A stretch of DNA of 32,733 bases from a virus: the IMG/VR virus record IMGVR_UViG_3300042985_000001, positions 1 through 32,733 of that record; one strand, written 5' to 3'. How positions within the stretch are numbered: the first letter of the stretch is position 1; each line of letters starts with the position of its first letter. A program made the translations under genes and the position numbers. Positions 1-7,964 of this stretch are shown here, piece by piece. Below the pieces are notes generated by a model, which was given only the letters and a program-made list of their open reading frames with translations, made no database searches and was not told the DNA's origin.

Positions 1-386
1 CCATTAACTATATCCTGTTTTATTCTTATATGATAATATATTTTGTCTATGGTGGTTTGTATAAAAGTATCCAAAGTATTTGCGTTATCTTTGGTTATAC
101 GATGCTGTGTATTTTCTAGGGCATTTAATGCACCTTTCATCTTCTCCGTATTAGCTTTACTTATACTTCCTGAAGTCTCTAACATATTATTTATGATATT
201 AATAATATCATCAATAAGTTGTTTCTGATTTCTTGATGTTTTTTTGAGATTGTTTTGCTCAACGGCCCTCTCTATAGCGTTTTTATATTTATGCAGCAGT
301 TGTCTTTTTGGACTAAGGTCTTTTATTAACTTCCGTTGTTTTTCTTTAGATTCTATTACTTTACTCTTTGTTTTGTTTAGGTTTAC
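1..386 (-). CDS. Left-edge part of giant internal virion protein (partial, continues beyond window)
   Basis: The minus-strand frame is open from about 386 to the first base of the window, so the gene continues outside. About 128 codons encode a highly charged, Lys/Asn/Gln-rich helical stretch with coiled-coil character, for example KSKVIESKEKQRKLIKDL followed later by a Leu/Ile heptad-like run. There is no ATG near the right end of this segment. It therefore most likely continues the protein upstream (383-919) through a one-base frame change at the AAGAAGTAAAC junction near 386. A separate downstream gene is possible, because the upstream frame does end in TAA at 383-385. Function is unknown; position and character fit the C-terminal region of a phage ejection-type protein. 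Confidence 0.5.
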
Positions 387-919
387 TTCTTAGCTTCGGG
401 TTCAACTTTAGCCTCAGTTTTAACATAGTCCTTCCCGAAGAGTTTGTTTTTATAAGAATTCCATTGACTTTCGGACATCAAACTAGGACTTTTCTTGCTT
501 AGTTGTTCTTTCAACATCCTAAACTCTAACGGCAAGGCAGTTACTTCAGAGAGTTTCTCTTCTGATACTTCGTAAGCTTTACTATGAATTCCGCTCTCAC
601 GATAAACATATATAAGTTTTCCTTTACTGTTTTTGCTATGAAAATTCCTTTCATCCCTGAACCAGCTTATGGAAGGAGCGATAAGATGAGCGTTATTCGT
701 GGTGCCCAATAAGTCAAGAACCCTAAAATTTTTAATTAGGTTTTCAATTCCATCTGGCTTTATTGTTACTGATTTTTGGCCCCTGATACCCACATCAGTC
801 ATCCAGTCGTCTCTTTTCTGTTTAAAATCTTTCAGCTCTTGTACAACTTCGGTAATATATGCCGTATTTATATCAGTTCCTATATGACCAACAAAGGCTG
901 CAACCTGCTTAGAGTCCCA
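383..919 (-). CDS. Segment of giant internal virion protein
   Basis: Open minus-strand segment. The internal ATG at 802 gives a 139-residue ORF, but the same frame is open upstream to about 919 with natural-looking sequence (DSKQVAAFVGHIGTDINTAY), so 802 is not a real start. It continues the 880-1500 segment after a frame change near 920, where that frame turns into an unlikely tail (GGTLSRLQPLLVI) before its stop. The C-terminus is Lys/Glu/Ala-rich (KTEAKVEPEAKK). No catalytic motif is recognised. Confidence 0.55.
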   Translation of the reverse strand, partial: WDSKQVAAFVGHIGTDINTAYITEVVQELKDFKQKRDDWMTDVGIRGQKSVTIKPDGIENLIKNFRVLDLLGTTNNAHLIAPSISWFRDERNFHSKNSKGKLIYVYRESGIHSKAYEVSEEKLSEVTALPLEFRMLKEQLSKKSPSLMSESQWNSYKNKLFGKDYVKTEAKVEPEAKK

Positions 920-1500
920 CCTGCTGCTAATAATTCATATATAAACACATGGCGATATCCATGTTGGACAAAATTCTCTGACAGTTCGAGGTATTTTTCT
1001 AATTCATCCCTTTCTTCATTGGTAAGATTTTTTCTTCTTAAAAGCAGAAGAATAGATTTCTGATAACTAGCCTTTAGGTTTTTCTTCATAGCATCGGGCT
1101 TATATGACCTATCCCCACTCCTAAGTACTTCATTAATAAGCCTTGCTTTGCCATCCTTTGAAACCGTAAAGTCTATAAAGAGTACATTAGGGGCTGCATC
1201 TGGTTTCCCCTGTAATTGGTTTTTCCTTGCAGGTTGTTTTTTACCAGCACCCTCAAGCAACTTTACATCATTTAGTAAATCATTATCTATTGATAAAAGC
1301 TGACTCAGGGCATCATAATACATTTTCAGTGCCGCTTTAAGTTCTTTAATATGTGATATTGTTGCCTCTCTACCTTGTTGTCTTACACTCTTTGATGCTG
1401 CAATATCAATCTCAGCCTTAGTACCAGCAATATTAGACACAAGACTCGCCCAGGTAGGATTGTTTTCAGTTGCTCTTACACCTGAGCCCGTGTATATCAT
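880..1500 (-). CDS. Segment of giant internal virion protein
   Basis: A 206-codon open segment with mostly helical, charged sequence. The apparent start ATG at 1500 is internal: the frame is open upstream through NQGPLASMIYTGSGVRATEN, and the upstream segment (1506-1724) ends in a short unnatural tail at the same place. A frame change near 1510-1530 therefore joins them. It contains a helical stretch with Leu repeats around residues 45-75 (ALKMYYDALSQLLSIDNDLL). No enzyme motif is visible. I assign it to the giant ejection-type protein by continuity only. Confidence 0.55.
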   Translation of the reverse strand: MIYTGSGVRATENNPTWASLVSNIAGTKAEIDIAASKSVRQQGREATISHIKELKAALKMYYDALSQLLSIDNDLLNDVKLLEGAGKKQPARKNQLQGKPDAAPNVLFIDFTVSKDGKARLINEVLRSGDRSYKPDAMKKNLKASYQKSILLLLRRKNLTNEERDELEKYLELSENFVQHGYRHVFIYELLAAGGTLSRLQPLLVI

Positions 1501-1505
1501 CGAAG

Positions 1506-1724
1506 CTAAAGGTCCCTGATTGCTAGAAAATGAGCACGGGCATTATTAATGGATTTGTTTTTTTCCCATGTTTTTCGAGTGGTCATGGTTTCAATAGCCA
1601 ATATCTTACTTTGGTTTGATACACCAGTAGGATGAAGTCTTTTTCCAGCCACTTTAACCGTAGTCACAACCTGCACAATCGCCTTAACGGCGGCTTTAGC
1701 AGGGTTGTATCTTTGTCTTCCCAC
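1506..1724 (-). CDS. Short segment of giant internal virion protein
   Basis: A 72-codon open segment between two larger segments of the same coding stretch. It is basic and Ala/Lys/Val-rich (NPAKAAVKAIVQVVTTVKVAGKR). No ribosome binding site stands out before the ATG at 1724. The sequence between 1724 and 1827 has no obvious promoter or terminator, so I read this as a piece of the long protein isolated by frame changes on both sides. It could instead be the start of a separate downstream gene, which I consider less likely. Confidence 0.4.
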   Translation of the reverse strand: MGRQRYNPAKAAVKAIVQVVTTVKVAGKRLHPTGVSNQSKILAIETMTTRKTWEKNKSINNARAHFLAIRDL

Positions 1725-1826
1725 CCAAGATGGACGTGAAAAAATTCAGCAATTTTAAAGAAGTGATTTTTTATAGTATCATTAGCTGGCAGCTTTACTC
1801 ACCATCAACCGTTCTTGTTCGATTAG

Positions 1827-3857
1827 CTATATACCAGTCCCTATGATATTGCAGAAATTTCTTCCATTCTTTTTTGGTACTTGACCCCAAGGCTTAACAT
1901 CTCCGTCCTCAGTAATCAATATATCTTTCATATTACTATCAGCCTCTAAGGATTGATGTAATAAATCCATAGCCATGGTGAATGCATGAACCTTGTCCAA
2001 CCTCGGACCATCCTTACCTTCCTCCTTAAGAGATTCCATTCTCTCCTGCATTTGTATAAAAACGTAATCACTAAACAAATTATAATTTTCTCTTGTCATC
2101 CTCGTTCCAGCAGTAGTAGTCATAACCTTCGCTGGTGAAACCACCACGTTTGTTTCTAATTCTTCATTGGATATTCTAATAAAATCCTTGATTATATTAT
2201 TAATCTGGATCTTGTTTACAGACCTTCCTGGCTGTTGCCCTTCTTTGTAAGGCGAAATTCCCCGTGATATAAATATACTGTCCTGTTCACTTATGATGTT
2301 TTCCCAATCGGAGTAGTTATCAATAAACGAATTATCTGCCAAAAAATATAAAGCTGACCCTAGTTCTAAAAACCCAGGGTGTTCAAGTCCAAGCACCTCA
2401 CCGACCCTGATCCTGATTTTCATTATCCTAAGAGCATAGTCAGCAGCATTTCGAGCAGCTTCTTCTGCAGTAATAGCAGGTTTTTTATCATAAATAGGTA
2501 CATGTAAACCACCATCTGTTATATTATATAGTAGTAAGTCCTGATCTATAAGAGCCTGCACCACCTTTTTAAACTCTATCGGCTTGTTCATAAAATGTCT
2601 GTAAAGTGCAGTCGCATATTTTTCTTGATGTCCATCTATAATATCCCCTTTTATTTCACTAAGAGATGGGTCAACCGTCTTCATCATATTTGCAATGCTG
2701 GCACGTCTTTTGTTTTTACCACCTAGTAAACTTGCCAAGAATATTTTATCGTATATTTGGGTATTACTCCACCCCTTAGACATTATATCTTCATCGTTAC
2801 GGATTAATTCTACGTCATGGGCCATTTTATTTAGATCTTCAATCGTAAAGTCATTCTCCGCTGTTAAATATTTATGGACATCGAAAGTAAATTTTTTCTC
2901 TTTCCTCGTTATTTGTTTCTGGATAAGGTGATCCACTTCTACATCCACTCCTTCTTCTAATGTAGTCCTCGCATCTGGAAATTCTTTATCATAGTAAGAT
3001 ATTATATCCTTTCTTACATCAGCAGGTTCCCGTGCCTCCCCCTTCTTATTTTCTAGTTGTATTGAATGTTGTTTAGCAAGCAACATTTCCATTTCCCACC
3101 CTATATAATCAAGGAATGATGCCTCTGTATGTCCTTCAACCTTTGATGCTTCAGTTTGTATTATATCAGCCGCTAACTGTTGTTCGTTTTGTATACCACG
3201 CCTCTCAATCTTAGCAAGTGTCCAAATCATATACGACCGTACTGTTGCCTCAAACTCTTCTTCAGGTAAACCCTCAGCTATCTTTGCTATATAATCAACC
3301 CAGTTTCCTGTATTGATACCCTTACCTTCTAATGCCGCTGCTAATTCAGGAGTAGTATTAGATGCGTAAGAATCAAATGTTTTCTTCATCATCTTGGTTT
3401 CCAGCGCATATTTTTGTCTATCATCTTTTTCCTTCTGCTTTATTTGATAATGCTCTATAGACTTCCGTGCACGGGGATAGTTACCAACACCACTGGCACC
3501 AGCAAAGAGGAATGCTGCTACGGCAGCAGGCCCAAGAACACTGACAACTTCTGCTAATATTTCAGCTTCTGGCCTGATACCAGTCAGCTTTTCTGTAGTG
3601 GCTATACCAGCTTGCTGGGCAGCCTCAGTTCCCATCTCAACGCCTGCAACCCTTCCCATATTCAATATAAGATCTGTCAGCCATCCAGTAGTTGTTTTGG
3701 CTCCTATTTCGGCTGTAGACACCATGAATAGTTTTGCCAGATACTTGGTTCCGAAGTATTCACCAGTACCCTCAATAAGCCCCGTTATAAAAGGTGCCCA
3801 TGATAGTGTTTTCCTGAGAGCATTTGCCCCTTTAAAATCCCCCTGGTCTTCCAACAT
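1827..3857 (-). CDS. Central segment of giant internal (ejection-type) virion protein
   Basis: The longest open segment in the window (676 codons). The ATG at 3857 is internal: the segment overlaps 3785-4033, and the reading frame changes near 3850 just after a match to the upstream sequence. An N-terminal Ala/Gly-rich, partly hydrophobic portion (about residues 80-125, including VVSVLGPAAVAAFLFAGASG) could interact with membrane. It is followed by a long, mostly alpha-helical acidic region. The sequence resembles the very large internal proteins that tailed phages package and eject, but no transglycosylase, ADP-ribosyltransferase, protease or methylase signature is visible. It ends with an unnatural tail (FCNIIGTGI), so the C-terminus shown is probably a frame-break artefact. 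Confidence 0.65.
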   Translation of the reverse strand: MLEDQGDFKGANALRKTLSWAPFITGLIEGTGEYFGTKYLAKLFMVSTAEIGAKTTTGWLTDLILNMGRVAGVEMGTEAAQQAGIATTEKLTGIRPEAEILAEVVSVLGPAAVAAFLFAGASGVGNYPRARKSIEHYQIKQKEKDDRQKYALETKMMKKTFDSYASNTTPELAAALEGKGINTGNWVDYIAKIAEGLPEEEFEATVRSYMIWTLAKIERRGIQNEQQLAADIIQTEASKVEGHTEASFLDYIGWEMEMLLAKQHSIQLENKKGEAREPADVRKDIISYYDKEFPDARTTLEEGVDVEVDHLIQKQITRKEKKFTFDVHKYLTAENDFTIEDLNKMAHDVELIRNDEDIMSKGWSNTQIYDKIFLASLLGGKNKRRASIANMMKTVDPSLSEIKGDIIDGHQEKYATALYRHFMNKPIEFKKVVQALIDQDLLLYNITDGGLHVPIYDKKPAITAEEAARNAADYALRIMKIRIRVGEVLGLEHPGFLELGSALYFLADNSFIDNYSDWENIISEQDSIFISRGISPYKEGQQPGRSVNKIQINNIIKDFIRISNEELETNVVVSPAKVMTTTAGTRMTRENYNLFSDYVFIQMQERMESLKEEGKDGPRLDKVHAFTMAMDLLHQSLEADSNMKDILITEDGDVKPWGQVPKKNGRNFCNIIGTGI

Positions 3858-4033
3858 ACGTATTCTGTCCCAGGTAATTTCTTTAGTATGTTGTGCTGCT
3901 GAAAGCCAAAGAACCCTCCTACTGATGCTGAAGTAACACGGTTTACCATGTGTTGTGCTGTCTTTAAATCTCTTCTGGCCATTCGCACCTTTGTTGCATT
4001 ATCTACCTGCACTGAATGGTAAGCATCTTGCAT
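3785..4033 (-). CDS. Short segment of giant internal virion protein
   Basis: An 82-codon open segment overlapping its neighbours at both ends. The useful part is about residues 1-50 (MQDAYHSVQVDNATKVRMAR, then a Gly/Ala-rich TSASVGGFFGF). After that the segment becomes an unnatural His/Lys tail, while the neighbouring frame (1827-3857) takes over. The upstream neighbour ends KKKLCKMLTIQCR just where this frame begins KAMQDAYHSVQ, which suggests a frame change near 4035. It is not an independent gene. Confidence 0.45.
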   Translation of the reverse strand: MQDAYHSVQVDNATKVRMARRDLKTAQHMVNRVTSASVGGFFGFQQHNILKKLPGTEYVCWKTRGILKGQMLSGKHYHGHLL

Positions 4034-4371
4034 AGCTTTTTTTTGTTTCTTGGCAATTTTATATTCTTTGAAAGTTTAGTGCCAAGCCTTTGTGTTTGAT
4101 ATGATGCCTTTAGATTATGCACAGTTTTAAGTGTTTTCTGAACATGCTTTAATCTAAGCCCTATCGAAAGTAATATTCTTGCACCAGTAAGGCTGATACC
4201 ACCAGGAACAGCTGATGTAGGTATTATTTTACCCGCTTCATAGAACCACCTGGTAAATTCATCATACTCAGGTTTTGACCCCCATAGATTCTTAGACTGT
4301 TTATTTGCCCATTCTGTCAGCGCATTGCCTGCTGGCCCTGCTCCTAAAAACTTCCATGCCTCGCCCGTCAT
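4003..4371 (-). CDS. Segment of giant internal virion protein
   Basis: A 122-codon open segment between the N-terminal segment (4454-5170) and the next one. It contains a Gly/Ala-rich start (GAGPAGNALTEWANKQ), then a helical stretch with Ile/Leu (PGGISLTGARILLSIGLRL) that might be membrane-active. It ends in a very basic Lys-rich run (KLSKNIKLPRNKKKL). The 80 nucleotides between 4372 and 4453 code in frame with neither ORF cleanly, consistent with further indels. Its assignment to the giant protein rests on continuity of strand, spacing and composition. Confidence 0.5.
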   Translation of the reverse strand: MTGEAWKFLGAGPAGNALTEWANKQSKNLWGSKPEYDEFTRWFYEAGKIIPTSAVPGGISLTGARILLSIGLRLKHVQKTLKTVHNLKASYQTQRLGTKLSKNIKLPRNKKKLCKMLTIQCR

Positions 4372-4453
4372 ACGGGGCAGTTCAGTTGTTATACCTCTCC
4401 AAGGCCCCTGAGAAGTGCAGCTACTTTATTAGTAGATATTTCACCTTTTTCTT

Positions 4454-5170
4454 CTATTTTAAACTCTGTATATGACTGGATAGGGGTAAGTTTAGATGCT
4501 CCTCTTCCACCTTTAAGGGACTCAACCCCCTCATTATACGATCTCTTGCAAACTTGTTAGCTTTATCTATAATATCTTTTGTTGGCTCTTTTCCGCTAAG
4601 TAGCCAGCTTAACTCATCTCCAGTTGTTTTTTCGGTAATTAGTGGCATACTCATCTGGATACCATTTATTCTTATATCAGAAAGCCATGAATAATCACGT
4701 ACAAGATTGCCATCCCACCCCTTTTGATCGCCTAACCATCCCTGCTTCCGTGTTTTAATCCAATTACCATCTGTCGGATCGTACTCAGTACGTACATCTT
4801 TATCAGAAATCACGTATTCGCCCACGTCCCTTACAAGTGGTTTGTTTCTATCAAATAGAGGCGAGTACTGTTTATATATACCCTTCTTATCACGGGCCGC
4901 ATCGCTTAATACATTCCCATAACGAATACTACCTTCAGGGGCCAATATTTTTCCTGTTCTTTGGTTTACGTCTCCCCGAATTAATTCCCCTGTTTTACTG
5001 TCCCTGTAATATTCAGGGGGGTCTGGGACCCTGGCAGGGGCCGATAACATTGGTTTATTGAAAATGTCCGCAGTTATCCCTAACTTATATAAACTCTTCT
5101 CATACGGACTAAGCTTGTCAAGCTCATCTCTGTCTATTGCACGTTGTATTATCTGTTGATAAGTTCTCAT
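4454..5170 (-). CDS. N-terminus of giant internal (large polyvalent-type) virion protein
   Basis: This 238-codon segment carries the true start of the giant protein. ATG at 5170 (MRTYQQIIQRAIDRDELDKL) follows the AAGGATATTACAAA leader, 13 nt after the stop of the upstream gene at 5184. Residues about 145-225 match a motif that recurs in large internal or polyvalent phage proteins: a short strand region SDIRINGIQMSMPLIT, then ELSWLLSGKEPTKDIIDKA, then KFARDRIMRGLSP. In that family the last block usually ends KR..G.SPF. Here the frame breaks directly after SPL (near 4500), and the protein continues in other frames. Role inferred: a capsid-packaged protein ejected with DNA. Confidence 0.65.
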   Translation of the reverse strand: MRTYQQIIQRAIDRDELDKLSPYEKSLYKLGITADIFNKPMLSAPARVPDPPEYYRDSKTGELIRGDVNQRTGKILAPEGSIRYGNVLSDAARDKKGIYKQYSPLFDRNKPLVRDVGEYVISDKDVRTEYDPTDGNWIKTRKQGWLGDQKGWDGNLVRDYSWLSDIRINGIQMSMPLITEKTTGDELSWLLSGKEPTKDIIDKANKFARDRIMRGLSPLKVEEEHLNLPLSSHIQSLK

Positions 5171-5183
5171 TTTGTAATATCCT

Positions 5184-5472
5184 TAAAAGAATCCTCCTAC
5201 TGGGTGGGGGACTTTTTCCTCTTTTTTCCGAGCTTTTATTTCTTCATCCGTGTATTGTTCATATTCAGCCTTACCGCCTCCATATCCATCTAATATATTT
5301 GAATGATTTGTGGCACCAAAGTATCTTCTTTATCAAAGGGTGTCACTTGTTGTCCCCCTCTCAACGCTTTTCCTGTCCGCTGCCCAGGAGTTCTTATAAC
5401 TGTCTTACTTTTACCACCACTAGTGGGTTTCTGACTCATTATGTCTTGTATTATGGCGTTTTGGTTCATCAA
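5184..5472 (-). CDS. C-terminal part of internal virion-like protein (frame-broken)
   Basis: This completes the protein of 5420-6658. After REKI the main frame turns into a His/Arg/Asn tail, while the other frame continues MNQNAIIQDIMSQKPTSGG and a basic Gly/Thr-rich stretch to KEDTLV. A second frame change near 5310 gives GATNHSNILDGYGGGKAEYE and then a charged end (TDEEIKARKKEEKVPHPV) closing with GGFF and TAA at 5184-5186. The tail sits immediately before the giant protein's start at 5170, as expected for an operon. Function is unknown. Confidence 0.5.
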
Positions 5473-6658
5473 TCTTTTCTCTCAAGTCATTAATCACCTC
5501 ACCTTGAGGTGTTTTTCCTGTTAATGCCAGCTCCTCTTCTCTTAATCTTTTTTGATAGTTAATAACCATCATCTTACACCATTCTCTTCTAGCTGGTGCA
5601 GCCATCCCGCTCACTCCTCTTCCTCCTATTACTGCCTGTACCTGATGTTCTTTTTCGGTAGTATATGCGAATGCTATTTCAATCACACCATCATCTATAT
5701 AGAGGGGTAAACCATTTTTATCCACATAGCTTTTATCCGTAAGTCTCCGATACATATCCCATGACGCAAAGTCTAGACCACCCTTTTGTTTAAAAAGAGC
5801 AACTATAGATTCTGTTTCTTGTATTCCTGCCTGGGTCCATTTTTCCTTGGCAGAACCAGGTGTATTATTAAAAACTTTCTGTATCCTACGAAGATATCCA
5901 TTCTGTTCGGGAGTATCTCCAGTTCCTCCGACTTGTAGAAGGTTCCACCTATTAGACAGATTCTGAAGTCTGTCTATATATACATCAGTATTCTCACGTA
6001 CATCTCTATGGAGTATAGCTTCATTCACAAAATCTAAACTTTCTTGCAAGCTTGATTTTGTATCAACACCTGCCTCAAGTACATCCTTTAACCTCTCCAG
6101 GGTTCTTTCCTCTTTTGGTATATCCTTAAGCCACTTGTCTTTGAGAGGGTCTATAAAACCCTCTTTAAGATTTTGTCCTGCTATCTTACTTGATTCGTGT
6201 AAATTGCTCAAGACCCTTATAAAACTGGGCATATTAACAGCTCCTATCTCTAGACTCCCTAAAACATCCCTTATGGAGTGCCCAGTAGCATTGGTATCAA
6301 ATTGCTGAATTTGTTTAATCATACCCTGTAGTCGTTCCATGTCTGTTTTATATACCTTTCCCCCTGGTGATACGACTTCTACTGCACCAGTCTCGGAATT
6401 CATTTCAAGCCCGAAGGCTTTGACTGTCTCTTTGCTAAATATTGGTATATTTTCTTGTTCCGCTTGATCTACCCGCTTTGCAAAAGCATTCTGCAGTTGG
6501 ACAGTCTGCATGGTAATATCTTCCTTCTTTAGACTTTTTTTAGCGATAGTCAACATTTTTTCTTGATTCAGCAATGACTCCGCTGCGTGTGTTCTTGAAA
6601 TTTCTTCGTCTACTATGTTATGCCTTGCGGTCTCCTTGTTTCCTTTTGCTGTTTCCAA
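5420..6658 (-). CDS. Main segment of internal virion-like protein
   Basis: A 412-codon open segment, almost entirely predicted helical with heptad-like Leu/Ile spacing and many Glu, Lys and Gln residues. Examples are ESLLNQEKMLTIAKKSLKKE near the start and LQESLDFVNEAILHRDV in the middle. The ATG at 6658 is internal: upstream coding in 6618-7052 leads directly into it, with a frame change near 6655 in a run of short A/T homopolymers. The reconstructed protein (5184-7195) would be about 670 residues. Length, helical nature and position between a GNAT-like protein and the giant protein are typical of a podovirus internal core or ejection protein. No enzyme motif is visible. Confidence 0.6.
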   Translation of the reverse strand: METAKGNKETARHNIVDEEISRTHAAESLLNQEKMLTIAKKSLKKEDITMQTVQLQNAFAKRVDQAEQENIPIFSKETVKAFGLEMNSETGAVEVVSPGGKVYKTDMERLQGMIKQIQQFDTNATGHSIRDVLGSLEIGAVNMPSFIRVLSNLHESSKIAGQNLKEGFIDPLKDKWLKDIPKEERTLERLKDVLEAGVDTKSSLQESLDFVNEAILHRDVRENTDVYIDRLQNLSNRWNLLQVGGTGDTPEQNGYLRRIQKVFNNTPGSAKEKWTQAGIQETESIVALFKQKGGLDFASWDMYRRLTDKSYVDKNGLPLYIDDGVIEIAFAYTTEKEHQVQAVIGGRGVSGMAAPARREWCKMMVINYQKRLREEELALTGKTPQGEVINDLREKIDEPKRHNTRHNESETH

Positions 6659-7052
6659 ATAGTTCTATCCTGGTCAAGTTGATCTTGAATTTCTTGGTTC
6701 CATAGCCGACTAGATTCCTTATCTTTGTAAAGTCCTCTCCGCTAGACCCACCACTAAGCACGTCAGATGCGAATTGTGCAAACCGTCCTAATTTAGTATC
6801 AGGACCCGTTGGTATGGTTTCAAAATCCACACTACCAGGATTTTTACTACCGTAAGTAGCTATGGCGGTAGCAGCCTCTGGTGAAGCGTCAGGATCACCA
6901 CTGAGGCCCTTACTTATACTATCCATATATGCTTTTCTAGCATCCACATCAAGAGCATCTTTATTTGCTTCATCATACTCATTCATTATCCCTGCCAGCT
7001 GTATGCTCCTTTGTTTTTCTATCCTCAGCTTTTCATCTTCGTAAACTTTTTA
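6618..7052 (-). CDS. N-proximal segment of internal virion-like protein
   Basis: The open frame from about 7052 (VYEDEKLRIEKQRSIQLAGI, then MNEYDEANKDALDVDARKAY) runs to about 6655 before switching into the 5420-6658 frame. The ATG at 6986 is internal because the upstream frame is open and natural. The region is helical at first, then turns Gly/Ser/Pro-rich (GLSGDPDASPEAATAIATYG, GGSSGEDFTKIRNLVGYG). Together with 7053-7195 it forms the N-terminal 180 or so residues of the roughly 670-residue protein. Confidence 0.5.
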
Positions 7053-7195
7053 CGCTTTTATTGGTGGTAACTCCTTCAAAGAAGTCGCCTATTATATTAA
7101 ATGTTGAGGAACTACCCCCCTGGTGCACCTCCACCTCCACCTCCACGTCCACGTCTTTGTGGTGCTGGCGCATTAAAATCAATAAATTTTGCCAT
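7053..7195 (-). CDS. Start of internal virion-like protein (Gly/Arg-rich N-terminus)
   Basis: ATG at 7195 is preceded by AGGGGGAAAGTAACA, a clear ribosome binding site overlapping the stop of the GNAT-like gene at 7198. The first residues read MAKFIDFNAPAPQRRGRG followed by GGGGAPGG, then hit TAG near 7115 inside a six-G/C run. The next frame continues SSTFNIIGDFFEGVTTNKSV and, after a further frame change near 7050, VYEDEKL. The start MAKFIDFNAPAPQRRG has the look of a capsid-internal protein. The homopolymer run explains the break. Confidence is high for the start site and moderate for the joining. Confidence 0.5.
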
Positions 7196-7197
7196 TG

Positions 7198-7584
7198 TTA
7201 CTTTCCCCCTCTAACCTTCATTAATTCAACGAATAAATCACCGTCAAACCTAGTTCCTATTATTAAAAATCCAGCATTAAGAGCCACCTTAATAGCCTTA
7301 ATGTTTGTATTCTCTATTCTGCATATAATACCTTTATATTCATCAAGTACCTTATCTATAATCCTGTTAAACAATATTGGTGCATAATAACCTCTGAACT
7401 TTTCATCAAATGCCGCATACTGAAGATATATACACTCTTTGTTATGCTTATACGCAATCATAAACCCTATATATTCATCATCTAAATCACATGTATATAT
7501 AAAGTCGGGTTCATCTGTTTCTTTAAGATGCAGGTTACCACAGAACTCTTCATATGGTGTCTTAATTACATTAAGCTCTTTCAT
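7198..7584 (-). CDS. GNAT-like acetyltransferase-fold protein of the virion module
   Basis: An intact 128-residue ORF whose start ATG shares its A with the stop of the preceding gene (TAATG at 7584), which suggests translational coupling. The layout fits a compact GNAT domain: beta strands with FIYTCDLDDEYIGFMIAYKH, then CIYLQYAAFDEKFRGYYAPI (the place of the acetyl-CoA-binding beta4/alpha3), a helix FNRIIDKVLDEYKGI, then NTNIKAIKVALNAGFLIIGT, the typical end of GNAT proteins. The canonical Q/RxxGxG/A loop is only loosely kept (EKFRGYYAP), so catalysis is uncertain. GNAT-like small proteins next to internal core genes are known in T7-like phages, where they act in virion assembly. Confidence 0.6.
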   Translation of the reverse strand: MKELNVIKTPYEEFCGNLHLKETDEPDFIYTCDLDDEYIGFMIAYKHNKECIYLQYAAFDEKFRGYYAPILFNRIIDKVLDEYKGIICRIENTNIKAIKVALNAGFLIIGTRFDGDLFVELMKVRGGK

Positions 7585-7949
7585 TATTTACCGAAAATTC
7601 TTCCCATCCAGTCGCCCTGGCTTCTTCTCAGCTGGTTATAATCAAACTCCTGTTGTGATTTAAACTGTGCCTGTTGCTGTTGTGTTGATACATCAAATTG
7701 CCTCTGAGCTTCAGTTGCCATGTCTTGCCTCTGTGCCAGCTCTTTGTATCTGAACAACCTGTCAGACTGCTCTTTATGTGCAGCTGCAAGTTCTGACTGA
7801 AGCTGTTGGTTTCTGGCGGTTTCACCAAAATTAGTATTAGCACTAAACCGTTGCCTGGCAGCAGTCTTTGCAAGTTGCTGTTCAGCCTGTGGACCCAAGC
7901 CTCCTGTCATTGTTGATTTATACTCTTCTTGTAATCCTAATCCTGCCAT
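7584..7949 (-). CDS. Gln/Ala-rich coiled-coil protein, possible internal virion protein
   Basis: An intact 121-residue ORF starting MAGLGLQEEYKSTMTGGLG. Residues about 25-110 are a continuous helix rich in Gln, Ala, Arg and Glu (QQLAKTAARQRFSANTNFGE, then a stretch with several Gln runs), ending RSQGDWMGRIFGK. There is no signal peptide or membrane segment. It lies 15 nt after the large tail gene and overlaps the GNAT-like gene by one base. Its composition and location recall small DNA-transfer or internal proteins of podoviruses, but I do not recognise a named family. Confidence 0.6.
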   Translation of the reverse strand: MAGLGLQEEYKSTMTGGLGPQAEQQLAKTAARQRFSANTNFGETARNQQLQSELAAAHKEQSDRLFRYKELAQRQDMATEAQRQFDVSTQQQQAQFKSQQEFDYNQLRRSQGDWMGRIFGK

Positions 7950-7964
7950 TTATTATATCCCCCT

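Noticed and set aside
1-5170. Series of separate small genes on the left
   Set aside because: No ribosome sites before internal ATGs, and natural peptide sequence bridges each gap in another frame.
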